Below, piece by piece: positions 17,421 to 25,259 of a DNA stretch of 64,000 nt. The stretch comes from Salsuginibacillus kocurii DSM 18087 (GTDB lineage: Bacteria; Bacillota; Bacilli; Bacillales; Marinococcaceae): the NCBI RefSeq assembly GCF_000377705.1, contig NZ_KB898624.1, positions 302,516-366,515 of the forward strand, written 5' to 3'. Both the position numbers and the translations under genes were made by a program. The notes under the pieces are model-generated. The model ran no database searches. It was not told the origin of the DNA and was given only the letters and a program-made list of their open reading frames with translations. How positions within the stretch are numbered: the first letter of the stretch is position 1; each line of letters starts with the position of its first letter.

Positions 17421-18185
17421 TTATTCAATTTGTTCTGCAGGTTGGGACGTTAATATAAGTGGACCGTCTTTTGTGATCGCAAGCGTATGTTCATATTGAG
17501 CCGACCACTCTCCATCTGTCGTGCGAGCAGTCCAGCCATTTTCATCTAATTTAGCGGACCATTTCCCTTTATTCACCATCGGTTCGATTGTAAGAACCAT
17601 CCCTTCTTTTAATTTCACCCCTTTTCCCTTCTGCCCAAAATGAGGGATTTGAGGTGGTTCATGAATAGTTGGCCCAATTCCATGCCCGGTGAAATCACGG
17701 ACCACCGAGAAACCTTCTGCTTCTACATACGATTGAATCGCCCAGCCAATATCCCCGCTGCGCTGTCCTTCCTGCGCTTGCTCTATCCCTTTATACAGAG
17801 CCGCTTCAGTCACTTCTAATAACCGTCTCACATCCGGAGTTGCTTTACCTACTGCATACGACCACGCAGAATCGGCGAGACCTCCATTTAAATTAACGAC
17901 CATATCTATCGTTACAATATCGCCCGTTTGAAGCGGTGTTTTTCTTGGGAAACCGTGACAAATTTCATCATTAATAGAAGCACAAGTGGCATAAGGATAA
18001 CCCTTGTAGCCTTTTTGTTCCGCTGTCGCCCCATTTTCCTTTAAGAACTGTTCTACAAACTGATCAATTTCAAGCGTTGTTATCCCTGGTACAACCAACT
18101 TGGATATCTCCTGATGACAACGAGCTAGCAGTTGACCTGCTTGCTGCATCAAAGCAAGTTCCCGCTTAGATTTTAACGCGACCAT
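17421..18185 (-). CDS. map: Type I methionine aminopeptidase
   Basis: The enzyme removes the initiator Met from new proteins. The 254 residues carry all dinuclear-metal ligands of the family: Asp in VTIDMVV, Asp in GGLADSAW, His in TGHGIGPTIHE, Glu in TIEPMV and Glu in QYEHTLAI, plus the substrate His in EICHGFP. The gene stands alone, away from the ribosomal-protein operon, and its length is close to B. subtilis MapB (YflG) rather than the adk-linked copy, so a second map gene is expected elsewhere. Confidence 0.95.
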   Translation of the reverse strand: MVALKSKRELALMQQAGQLLARCHQEISKLVVPGITTLEIDQFVEQFLKENGATAEQKGYKGYPYATCASINDEICHGFPRKTPLQTGDIVTIDMVVNLNGGLADSAWSYAVGKATPDVRRLLEVTEAALYKGIEQAQEGQRSGDIGWAIQSYVEAEGFSVVRDFTGHGIGPTIHEPPQIPHFGQKGKGVKLKEGMVLTIEPMVNKGKWSAKLDENGWTARTTDGEWSAQYEHTLAITKDGPLILTSQPAEQIE

Positions 18186-18374
18186 CGAATTCCCCTCTCC
18201 TTCCAGGCTTGTGTGTTAATCCATCTTAAAAATCAACAAAACATGTAAGAAGTGTATCGTTCAAAAAACCCTTGCCCATTCCCCCCTCTTTAGTTTAAGG
18301 CAAACGACTGATTGCATGTTTTACCTGCCTGCGGACAAACTAACGTCTATACTCCCACACATTGAGGTGAGAAT

Positions 18375-18677
18375 ATGGCAGGCAAAAATGAAAAATATAC
18401 TGATTTCGCAAATGTTGAGACGCAGCGCAAATTTTTAACAGCTGAAGAACACCCAGAAGGAGCTTACGGGGCAGCAGAAGGAGCCAACGAGCCTGTAGAG
18501 AATAAAGAAACTCCCTGGGAAGAAGGACAGCAATTTTACAGCAATTTTGCATATGAAAACCGAAACCTACATGAAGGCCTGCCCCGCCAATTTCCGGAAG
18601 CTCATCCCACCCACGATGAAAAAAGCAAAAAAACAGAGCCACCTTACACAGACGCCGCTAATCACAACGACAGTTAA
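18375..18677 (+). CDS. Small hydrophilic protein of unknown function
   Basis: The 100-residue protein has no membrane segment and is rich in Glu, Asn, Pro and Ala. It contains AEEHPEGAYGAAEG, VENKETPWEEGQQFYSNF and ending PPYTDAANHND. I believe similar short proteins occur across Bacillaceae without assigned function. GAGGTGAGAAT precedes the ATG and a terminator follows, so it is a single-gene unit. The convergent neighbour is a spore coat gene. Confidence 0.8.
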   Translation: MAGKNEKYTDFANVETQRKFLTAEEHPEGAYGAAEGANEPVENKETPWEEGQQFYSNFAYENRNLHEGLPRQFPEAHPTHDEKSKKTEPPYTDAANHNDS

Positions 18678-18703
18678 TTGGTATGAATCTCCTCGCTTCA
18701 CAG

Positions 18704-18731
18704 ACGCCCAAGCTACAGTGCGGGCGTTTTT
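18704..18731 (+). terminator. Terminator after the small hydrophilic protein
   Basis: ACGCCC/GGGCGT stem followed by TTTTT. Confidence 0.75.
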
Positions 18732-18745
18732 ACATGAAGAGCCTC

Positions 18746-19288
18746 CTATCCCTTTTCATCCTTCTGATATTCTGCACGAGCATGAACCTGCACTGCCGGC
18801 AAGCAGGAAATCCCCATAAACTCTGCTAAGTTAACGACAATGCATACTCCGGTTCTTTGAAAGGCAGTGATCTCTTTATCCGGGAAAAAGCAAGATTCTG
18901 CCTTGTCATTTACAACATCCGAACGCAGAACCTCCCCATTTTTAGTCACCGGACAAAGCAGTTCCAGCTGAGCCCAACAGTTATTATCAGCGTGTTGGAC
19001 ACGAAAGACCGGCGACTCCATTCCAGTGAAAAGTGAGTCTCGATGTTTATGTTCAGCTATCCCTTTTCCTATAAATAATCTTCCGTCTTTTCCAAATAAC
19101 ATGAAAGGAACGGTATCTTTATCTACTTGTTGGAATTTATGTCCCATCTTCATTTTTGTCAGCACGTTTTCCCTAGTAAAAGAAGAGGTTCGCTCAGCTA
19201 TAATTCGTTGACTGTCATCAATGTCTTTAACGATTTGGCAGAGGCAATCTTCACTTCGTGTTTTTTGAACATGATGTTCTGTCCCCAT
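18746..19288 (-). CDS. Spore coat protein, CotY/CotZ family
   Basis: The 180-residue protein has the family layout: an N-terminal Cys pair followed by IVKDIDDSQ, DTVPFMLFGKDGRLF, a FRVQHADNNCWAQLELLCPV core and a C-terminal TGVCIVVNLAEFMGISCLP. In CotY and CotZ such cysteines crosslink the insoluble outer coat crust. It is monocistronic here, unlike the B. subtilis cotVWXYZ cluster. GGAGGTAGC precedes the ATG. Whether it is closer to CotY or CotZ cannot be told by eye. Confidence 0.88.
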   Translation of the reverse strand: MGTEHHVQKTRSEDCLCQIVKDIDDSQRIIAERTSSFTRENVLTKMKMGHKFQQVDKDTVPFMLFGKDGRLFIGKGIAEHKHRDSLFTGMESPVFRVQHADNNCWAQLELLCPVTKNGEVLRSDVVNDKAESCFFPDKEITAFQRTGVCIVVNLAEFMGISCLPAVQVHARAEYQKDEKG

Positions 19289-19521
19289 GCTACCTCCATC
19301 CTTTCTGGGCAGATTACCATAGTTTATGAAACACCAGCTTTTCTGTTACAGCTACAACAAGCTTTTTTGGAAACCATTACAAAAGAGCGTTCCCCATAAC
19401 GTTGAGGAACGCCCCTCTCCACAATTATATATATCATTTAATAAATAACAGAAATAACCAAAATAAAAGGGTTTTATACGAACGTACATTCTCATATAAT
19501 GAACAGAAAGGGGAGATACTA

Positions 19522-19890
19522 ATGTGGATTATGGATAAGGAAACGCATTTACTCATCACCGACTATATTGTCGCCCATTACACCATCCGAACACTAGAGG
19601 TAGACCGCGAAGGCTTCCAGCGTTTAAAAATGGGGATGGTGTATGAGGAGGAACTTAACCAGGCCATTTTATCAATCCGCGAACGCCTGCGTATTATCAA
19701 ACAAGAATTTAAACAACGCGACATTCGCGTGTATAAAAAAGAAAGCGATGAGTATTCCGTATCGTATGAAGCTGTATGCAATCAGTATGTGAGACAGTTT
19801 CAGTTCATGAACGAACAACTCCGCATGCTCGTCACTCAAGATATCCAAAAATACCTCTTTCGCCACGGCGAACGAAATCTTCGCGTATAG
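19522..19890 (+). CDS. Small helical protein, YhjD-like
   Basis: From the ATG at 19522 (AAAGGGGAG upstream) the protein has 122 residues, is predicted largely helical and is rich in Arg, Glu and Gln. The spacing of hydrophobic residues resembles B. subtilis YhjD, a sporulation-associated protein of similar length, but the match is weak. A longer frame back to 19402 has no ribosome binding site. Confidence 0.65.
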   Translation: MWIMDKETHLLITDYIVAHYTIRTLEVDREGFQRLKMGMVYEEELNQAILSIRERLRIIKQEFKQRDIRVYKKESDEYSVSYEAVCNQYVRQFQFMNEQLRMLVTQDIQKYLFRHGERNLRV

Positions 19891-19911
19891 CTCTTCTATG
19901 AATTAAAATAG

Positions 19912-20373
19912 TTAGTGGCCAATTTTCGGGCGGTATGCCCAGAGGTAATACCGATAAGCGACATGAAAGGGAATCAAATAGGTGAAAAAGGTCTTGTTCA
20001 AGTCCCAGCCGTTCCCGTAAACCGCTCGTTTTGCCAGCACAAACATAAATTCGAGTACCGTCGTAAAACAGGTAAACCCCATAATCCAAGAAAAGGGACC
20101 AATGTTCCTGCTTTGTTGTACACAATATACTAGCAGGCTTGCAAGCAAAGGAAACAACCCTAGGTTAAAAGGCATCACCGTCAAAAACTGGCCACGCTTT
20201 ACTTTCGGATAAACGAGCCAATACCTTCTGCAGTCCCCCCAAAAATTCAACACAAAAGAGAGCAACACCCCGAAAGGGACCATTTTACATATGAGCTGCT
20301 TGTCTTTTCTTACCAACCAGCTGCCGATTAATAGCCAAGGCAGCAAAAAGCCCGATAGTATATTAAGCTTCAT
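19912..20373 (-). CDS. Integral membrane protein, CBO0543-like
   Basis: The 153-residue protein has about four to five transmembrane helices. The central segment with YPKVKRGQFLTVMPFNLGLF matches the pattern I associate with the CBO0543 family of Firmicute membrane proteins. AAGGTGATGGCTG precedes the ATG. No function is known. It converges on the YhjD-like gene. Confidence 0.65.
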   Translation of the reverse strand: MKLNILSGFLLPWLLIGSWLVRKDKQLICKMVPFGVLLSFVLNFWGDCRRYWLVYPKVKRGQFLTVMPFNLGLFPLLASLLVYCVQQSRNIGPFSWIMGFTCFTTVLEFMFVLAKRAVYGNGWDLNKTFFTYLIPFHVAYRYYLWAYRPKIGH

Positions 20374-20692
20374 CAGCCATCACCTTTACAAGAAGAGTTA
20401 AACTTAGTCTTTGTAAAAGATGCCTGATTATTCACAGAAAAATGAAACAACGCACCACCACTAAGACAGCCAGCGAACCACCCATCTGGATCCCTTCCTG
20501 TCAGGCATAAGCCTTTTTTTCTTTTCCTTTTGAAAAATGAAAGCCATTCTCCTGCGCAACAACCCCTTCTCTTCCTCTTGTTAACCAATTCCCCCTGTAG
20601 TTCTAAGCCTGTCCGGCCCCCTGCCTTGTTATCCATCTTCTTATTAGCTATTTTTTAACGGCTATTGCTATATACAGGCTCACCTTGATGAG
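20374..20692. other. Gap with no supported gene
   Basis: An 87-codon minus-strand frame is present but is basic and low in protein-like character, with no binding site. Nothing else is recognisable. Confidence 0.4.
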
Positions 20693-20701
20693 CATAGTTT
20701 A
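20693..20701 (+). promoter_or_regulatory. Possible sigma-K type -10 element
   Basis: CATAGTTTA matches the CATANNNTA -10 pattern of late mother-cell promoters and lies about 25 bp before the start of a small sporulation-type gene. The -35 side is weakly defined. Confidence 0.4.
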
Positions 20702-20725
20702 TAGCAATGAGAGGAGGAATAGACC

Positions 20726-20824
20726 ATGTCCGGACGCAGAAATTTTGATAACTTTGCCTTCGTTGTTGTCCTTTTTATTTTGCTAGTCATTGTTGGCACG
20801 GCCTTTGGAGACCGCCGCTGCTAA
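20726..20824 (+). CDS. YjcZ-family tiny sporulation protein
   Basis: The 32-residue protein (MSGRRNFDNF, then AFVVVLFILLVIVGTAFGDR) is a single hydrophobic helix with a short polar head. The FAxxVVLFILLVIVG core is the signature of YjcZ-type sporulation proteins. GAGAGGAGG precedes the ATG by about eight bases. A possible sigma-K -10 element upstream and a terminator downstream fit a single-gene sporulation transcript. Confidence 0.85.
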   Translation: MSGRRNFDNFAFVVVLFILLVIVGTAFGDRRC

Positions 20825-20836
20825 GTACTACACCTT

Positions 20837-20869
20837 ACGAGCGTGTATACTTACGCGCTCGTACGTTTT
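20837..20869 (+). terminator. Terminator after the YjcZ-type gene
   Basis: ACGAGCG/CGCTCGT stem followed by ACGTTTTC. Confidence 0.65.
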
Positions 20870-21037
20870 CTGTACCAATTAAATTGATTCATCAGCTTCT
20901 TCACTAACCTCGTAAGGAATAACCCGACTGCCTCCACGTTGTCACCAAATAAAACCCTCTACATAAGCTCGTTCTTCCATAAGTTAATATTCTATACAAA
21001 CAGAAATATATGGAATAAGTAAGTTGACCTTTTAAGA

Positions 21038-21049
21038 GAACATTTGTTT
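21038..21049 (+). promoter_or_regulatory. LexA box in the yolD promoter
   Basis: GAACATTTGTTT differs from GAAC-N4-GTTC by one base. It lies just upstream of a perfect TATAAT (21053-21058), inside the -35/-10 spacer, where LexA binding would block RNA polymerase. Confidence 0.65.
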
Positions 21050-21079
21050 GCATATAATGTTTAGAGGAGGTGTTTTTTT

Positions 21080-21427
21080 ATGAAAGAAAATAAATTAACT
21101 CCAGGCACCAATTTACGTTGGGAAAGTATGCGAATGATCTTGCCGGAGCACCGAGAAATGATGTTAAAACGACGAGAGGAAGATAAGAAATCGGCTCCCC
21201 CTTCTGTCGATGATCAACAATGGGAGGAATTCGGATGGACGCTCGAGGAAGCACTGGTGGAGACGAAACCCTTAGAAGTTACTTATTGGAATGGTGGGTA
21301 TTATGTTGACGTTCAAGGTTATTGTCACTATGTTAATTACAACCAAAAAAAGCTGCACGTTGTGACCTTTAAGGATGAAGTTGAATACCTCCACTTCGAG
21401 TTCATTTCGGACATAAAAATCATCTAA
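21080..21427 (+). CDS. YolD-like protein
   Basis: The 115-residue protein has LRWESMRMILPEHREMM near the start, corresponding to the R(G)MIKW..LPEH opening of YolD proteins, and a C-terminal beta-rich part. YolD genes often pair with SOS-induced Y-family polymerases (UvrX/DinB type). No polymerase gene follows here, but a LexA box overlaps the promoter, so SOS control appears to be kept. AGAGGAGGTG precedes the ATG. Confidence 0.85.
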   Translation: MKENKLTPGTNLRWESMRMILPEHREMMLKRREEDKKSAPPSVDDQQWEEFGWTLEEALVETKPLEVTYWNGGYYVDVQGYCHYVNYNQKKLHVVTFKDEVEYLHFEFISDIKII

Positions 21428-22086
21428 TGAAATCCCTTGAATCAATTTCATACTGCTGTTTTATGAGCAATAAAACGATTAATATCTATTTTTTTATTTA
21501 CTACACGGAATTTCAAAAGTAACTGAGACGTAAGAAGGCGACTCCCAAAGGATAAAGCGCAGTCTGAAGATCCACTTTTTTGATGGGAATACCATCGGAA
21601 AAGTTAGCTGCAGCCAAGCCCTCGGGAAAGCGTCCGTCTGAAGTGAAGGTCACACTCATGATTCGGGTGTTCACATCTTATTTTGAATGATGAAATTGAT
21701 TCCCCTGTTATTAAAATGCTCTCCCTTACCTTGGGCAAAGAAGCTATATTTATGATGCCTACGATTTGAAATGACCGCCTGTCTGACCAGTTGAAACAGA
21801 GGAACCTGCGAGAGCTTCAAAAAATCAAACGATAAGTATAATGGAACCGTCGCCGAAGAAGGATAATAATATGATCCAAGGCCGAGTGGAGAATGCGTAT
21901 TGAAAAGTTGAACCAAGCGCTGTTACACACGGCCAAACTGTGCTCCAGCGAGCCGACTGTCGTAAAAGTTGGCAAGTGAAGATATGAGCGGTAACGCTGG
22001 CAGACACCCACCATGTTCTTTAAAGCAGGCTCAGGGTATGCTAAAGATGTACCAGCTACACACCCTCACCGAAGGAGAGTGACAGC
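21428..22086. repeat. Long non-coding gap with dispersed-repeat remnants
   Basis: No gene is supportable over about 650 bp. The segment at 21530-21660, with AAGGCGACTCCCAAAGGAT and CTCGGGAAAGCGTCCGTCTG, has the look of Bacillaceae intergenic repeats in which a GGAAAGCG..CGTCTG block recurs. The rest may be further decayed copies. The last part carries the promoter of the SASP gene. Confidence 0.4.
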
Positions 22087-22272
22087 ATGGGACGTCGAAA
22101 TAAGCTTGTTGTACCGGAAGCAGAACGTGCGCTTGATCAAATGAAAGAAGAAATTGCCCAAGAATTCGGGGTTAATCCGGGAGCGGATACCCTTGCCCGC
22201 CGAAACGGTTCGATCGGCGGAGAAATGACGAAGCGGTTGGTGGAACAAGCTGAGAACCAGCTAAAGCAGTAG
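22087..22272 (+). CDS. Small acid-soluble spore protein, alpha/beta type
   Basis: Alpha/beta SASPs coat spore DNA and protect it from UV and heat, and are degraded at germination by the protease GPR. The 61-residue protein has the GPR site region [12 protein letters not shown] and the second conserved block [23 protein letters not shown] precedes the ATG. It is expected to be made in the forespore under sigma-G; I could not identify the promoter with confidence. It is followed by a 27-codon frame without a binding site, which I do not annotate. Confidence 0.95.
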   Translation: MGRRNKLVVPEAERALDQMKEEIAQEFGVNPGADTLARRNGSIGGEMTKRLVEQAENQLKQ

Positions 22273-22417
22273 ATTGACATGCTCGTTGCACGTATTATGT
22301 TTGGCTTAAACGCGCTGGAGCTCATGATTTGTATTGGGATTATCGCCTTTAATGACGCATGAATAGTACCATTCACCAAAAATATCAATACCTGCTCCTG
22401 CTACTAAGGGGTTTGAG

Positions 22418-22452
22418 CCGCAAGAAGTTTCACTAGCTTCTTGCGGTTTTTT
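22418..22452 (+). terminator. Terminator after the SASP gene
   Basis: CCGCAAGAAG/CTTCTTGCGG stem followed by TTTTTT. Confidence 0.92.
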
Positions 22453-22580
22453 CTTTTCCAAATACTTGGTAGCAAGTGGTGCCTTTGTATGTATATTTGA
22501 TCTACCTGATCGGTAAGCTATAAGCTATATTTTCCCATGATATATCTATTGGCCAGCACAACAGCACTATCATGCTTAAT

Positions 22581-22805
22581 CTACCCCGTTTCTTCAAAAC
22601 CAAATGAGTGTTTAATATCCAAAAACTGTATATTAGTTTTGTTATGTTCCGAGAGACTAGAGGGAAGCTTTGGTAAACGTCGTGCATCAATTTCCTTCGC
22701 ACTGGTCTTCCCATCGAAAATTTTTTCAAAAAGTTTGCCCAGGGGATTTACCACCAGACTAATAAACCACGTTGTTAGGAATGGATGATTATATATGAAC
22801 TCCAT
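22581..22805 (-). CDS. Small protein of unknown function at the edge of the AT-rich island
   Basis: The 74-residue protein has a mildly hydrophobic N-terminus (HPFLTTWFISLVVNPLGKLF) and a polar C-terminus. GAAGGAGG precedes the ATG, which is good evidence for translation. No family is recognised. Base composition is AT-rich like the next two genes, and it lies downstream of them on the same strand beyond a terminator, so it may be part of the same imported block. Confidence 0.6.
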   Translation of the reverse strand: MEFIYNHPFLTTWFISLVVNPLGKLFEKIFDGKTSAKEIDARRLPKLPSSLSEHNKTNIQFLDIKHSFGFEETG

Positions 22806-22825
22806 GTTCTACCTCCTTCAGACAT

Positions 22826-22853
22826 AAAAAAAACACTACTTGAATTGGTAGTG
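22826..22853 (-). terminator. Terminator after the Kiwa-like pair
   Basis: CACTAC/GTAGTG stem followed by eight Ts on the minus strand. Confidence 0.85.
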
Positions 22854-22860
22854 CTTTAAC

Positions 22861-23514
22861 TTAATTTCCTTTAGTAATGTAATACACTTCACCTATTAGC
22901 TCTTCACCTCTGACAGCATTGTTTAAATCAATGTTTTCTTCTTTCACTATTATCACTACATCTTTTCTAAGGGAAGGATCGACATTTTCCTCCTCCTTTG
23001 TTCCTCTTGAAATTGTAGCTTTAAACACCTTACGTCCCGAAAAAAAGAAAAGCGGGCAAACACTAATAGCATCAGTTTTCACATAAATACCAATAACAAA
23101 TATTATTACAATCAATGAAATCGCAAGGTTTATTACAGATGAGTGATCTAGTGAAATCAAAGGTAGCAAAAGCGTTAACAAAAAGAAAGAATAATCGTTT
23201 GCGCTTAGCTTTTCTAATCCTCTCAAGTAATAATCTTTTCCGTGTTTACCTGGTTTTAACTTTTCATCATATTTACTTAAATAGTATTGGATAGTGCAAT
23301 AATAAATCACCACTGTAATAAACAATGTAAACAGAATAAAATAAATCTCCATCGCAACCGGTGTTTTTAAAAAATTACTACCATCGAAAATAGTCTTTTT
23401 GAAAGATTCTAATTGAAAAAAATCATTACTAGACACAAACCTGAAAATCATAATGATTACTAAAGGCGAATACGTGCTTGACCATATAATAGCTTGATCT
23501 GTTTTATTCCACAT
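22861..23514 (-). CDS. Four-helix membrane protein, KwaA-like component of a putative Kiwa-type defence system
   Basis: The 217-residue protein has hydrophobic helices at about 10-27, 55-78, 107-121 and 126-145, then a soluble C-terminal domain with CPLFFFSGRKVFKATISRG. Topology and the C-terminal pattern resemble KwaA, the membrane sensor of the Kiwa anti-phage system. It follows the KwaB-like gene by 26 bp, so the gene order is reversed relative to the kwaA-kwaB order I know. AAGGTGGG precedes the ATG. The region is visibly more AT-rich than its neighbours, which suggests transfer. The family call is by eye. Confidence 0.6.
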   Translation of the reverse strand: MWNKTDQAIIWSSTYSPLVIIMIFRFVSSNDFFQLESFKKTIFDGSNFLKTPVAMEIYFILFTLFITVVIYYCTIQYYLSKYDEKLKPGKHGKDYYLRGLEKLSANDYSFFLLTLLLPLISLDHSSVINLAISLIVIIFVIGIYVKTDAISVCPLFFFSGRKVFKATISRGTKEEENVDPSLRKDVVIIVKEENIDLNNAVRGEELIGEVYYITKGN

Positions 23515-23540
23515 TTACCCACCTTTTTCTGTTATTTATT

Positions 23541-24575
23541 TTACTCATCACCTATGATCTGTTTGCTCAAAAACGTTTCATAAATACGATCTGAAAAGAA
23601 TTGAAGTAATGGATTAACTGCTTCATCAGTATTAAATCTGATTTTCCTACTCTCAAAATCTATATGTTTAAAAAGTGGCCATATAGAAGAGTACCTTTCA
23701 ATATAGTCTTCCTGTTCTTTGCCTGCATCGTTAGGCATACCCTCCTTTATTTGCTTTAATTCTTCACATCTATCGGCAAAATTCCGTTCCAGATGATTTA
23801 AAGTCTCTTCTTCAATTGCAGCCAACCCTCTTGAAAGAATATACTGACTTGACTTTTCAACAAATGCTTCTGTATTAGAAAAGCTATCAAAAAAACTCAT
23901 ATTAGTTATAGACGTGAGATTTTTATCTCTCATTTTCTTAATGTGATCGTCGTAATCAAATGTAAATTCTAATGTCCTAGGGTTATTAACATAAATGGTA
24001 TTTTCAATAATAAACATTTCTATACTTCCGCCTAGTTCGATAATTTCGTGATCGTGTGTAGTAAGATGACCCCTGTGCTTGATAGTAGGTCTCTTATTTA
24101 CGTTTTTCCTTTCAGTAGCTGGCCTTTTTACACTCCGATAATAAACAAAGTTCACTTTAGAATTTCCAATTGAAGCTCTAACAACTTGAAATTTAGATTC
24201 TGTATCTTGAAAAAAATTGTTGTTCTGGTTTAAAGCGTTAAGAAGTTTATTTTTCGGCCCTCTCAAATCATGACCATCTTTCAAAAAAAGTTTTGCTATA
24301 TAGTCATTTTTTGTGAGCCTATAATTATAATCTTGGACCGGGAAATATTTTATTCCATTGGAATCAGTTGTTTTTATTTTGTTGAGTTGGTATCTTATAT
24401 TCTTCTTTAGCCAATCCCTTAGATCATCTATTAGTTGTTCTTCTTTTGCGTTGTACAAATCATCTGTTTCTTGGGCTTTTTCGACTAAGTAAACATCAAT
24501 ATCAAGCGAGTTAATTGTTTCATCTGACATATTACTTATTCTGTTTACAATATTATCTCTTTCATTTATATCCAT
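23541..24575 (-). CDS. KwaB-like protein (DUF4868) of a putative Kiwa-type defence system
   Basis: The 344-residue soluble protein has a charged N-terminal half and a C-terminal half with IEMFIIENTIYVNNPRTLEF. It continues into FDYDDHIKKMRD and a helical stretch with EAFVEKSSQYILSRGLA. This order (a beta strand, NTIYVNNP, F.FD..I, then helices) corresponds to the DUF4868 domain of KwaB, which acts with the membrane protein KwaA against phage. It is the first gene of a two-gene unit; GGAGGAGG lies ten bases before the ATG. A different membrane-linked pair is possible. Confidence 0.6.
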   Translation of the reverse strand: MDINERDNIVNRISNMSDETINSLDIDVYLVEKAQETDDLYNAKEEQLIDDLRDWLKKNIRYQLNKIKTTDSNGIKYFPVQDYNYRLTKNDYIAKLFLKDGHDLRGPKNKLLNALNQNNNFFQDTESKFQVVRASIGNSKVNFVYYRSVKRPATERKNVNKRPTIKHRGHLTTHDHEIIELGGSIEMFIIENTIYVNNPRTLEFTFDYDDHIKKMRDKNLTSITNMSFFDSFSNTEAFVEKSSQYILSRGLAAIEEETLNHLERNFADRCEELKQIKEGMPNDAGKEQEDYIERYSSIWPLFKHIDFESRKIRFNTDEAVNPLLQFFSDRIYETFLSKQIIGDE

Positions 24576-24702
24576 TTCATATCAACCTCCTCCCCGACAC
24601 TTTTCGTCAGAAAGAAGTGAATCCCTGCATAAAATTACAAAAAAATGAAACGAATGTCTAAGTTACCTCGTAATCTACCAGTAAGAAAGGAGGTGCTTGT
24701 TT

Positions 24703-24861
24703 ATGGCTAAACAAAACAAACCTGGAAAAGAAACTCGAAAAACTGGTGAACATGAACAAATTGGTCCACGAGGAGGAAAGACCGGAAAAACTGCTGACCT
24801 AAAACAAGGTAAACCTTATCCTCCCACGGATAAGTCTGATCGAACTTGGAGAAAGAAATAA
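24703..24861 (+). CDS. Small basic protein, YjzC-like
   Basis: This 52-residue protein is rich in Lys and Gly and contains EQIGPRGGKTGKTADLKQGK followed by PYPPTDKSDRTW. That resembles the YjzC family (GPRGG.TG..., G..FPPT, terminal W). AGAAAGGAGGTG lies before the ATG, a very strong binding site. It is divergent from the Kiwa-like pair and has its own terminator. Function unknown; small proteins of this type are found near phage and defence genes but also alone. Confidence 0.75.
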   Translation: MAKQNKPGKETRKTGEHEQIGPRGGKTGKTADLKQGKPYPPTDKSDRTWRKK

Positions 24862-24867
24862 TAGTAA

Positions 24868-24897
24868 AGTACCCATCCGAATTAGGAGGGTGCTTTT
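24868..24897 (+). terminator. Terminator after the YjzC-like gene
   Basis: AGTACCC/GGGTGCT stem followed by TTTT. Confidence 0.75.
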
Positions 24898-24987
24898 GAT
24901 ACATTTTAACTTACTAACTTCTTAACACTTTGCAAGTGTCTTGTAACTGAACTTTTTGTGCCGGAAACTCCAGCCAATCTTTTGCTT

Positions 24988-25096
24988 TCATGCTAATGCA
25001 ATGCAGATATCACTGATTTTTTCACGAATTCGTTCTTCGGGTCCTTCTCGTAAATCCCAGGGATAGACAATATGGCGGTTTGGATACTGGCGTCTG
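24988..25096 (-). pseudogene. Fragment of a lost gene
   Basis: A minus-strand frame closed upstream by a stop reads RRQYPNRHIVYPWDL followed by REGPEERIREKISDICI, ending at TGA. It has protein-like composition and no start or binding site. A +1 shift at the end continues with AKDWLEFPAQKVQLQD. It looks like the eroded C-terminus of a gene; the family is not recognised. The remainder of 24898-25221 shows nothing. Confidence 0.4.
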
Positions 25097-25221
25097 GGGT
25101 TACATGGTCACTTCAGTAAAAAGGTTGAAAAAGGTAATATGAATCTTTATAAAGCTCATATGAAAAATATATTGAAGTGATGTTTTTTGTGGGCGCTTGG
25201 TGGGCAGCGGTGGGCAAACAC

Positions 25222-25250
25222 AAAAACCCCCGAACCGTAATGGCTCGGGG
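25222..25250 (-). terminator. Terminator after glnA
   Basis: CCCCGAACC/GGCTCGGGG stem (one G-U type pair), followed by five Ts on the minus strand. Confidence 0.9.
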
Positions 25251-25259
25251 TTAATTGTT

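Noticed and set aside
20373-20636. 87-codon minus-strand frame upstream of the membrane protein gene
   Set aside because: Lys/Arg/Cys-rich composition, no binding site, no resemblance to any family.
22278-22361. 27-codon frame after the SASP gene
   Set aside because: No ribosome binding site and no known similarity.
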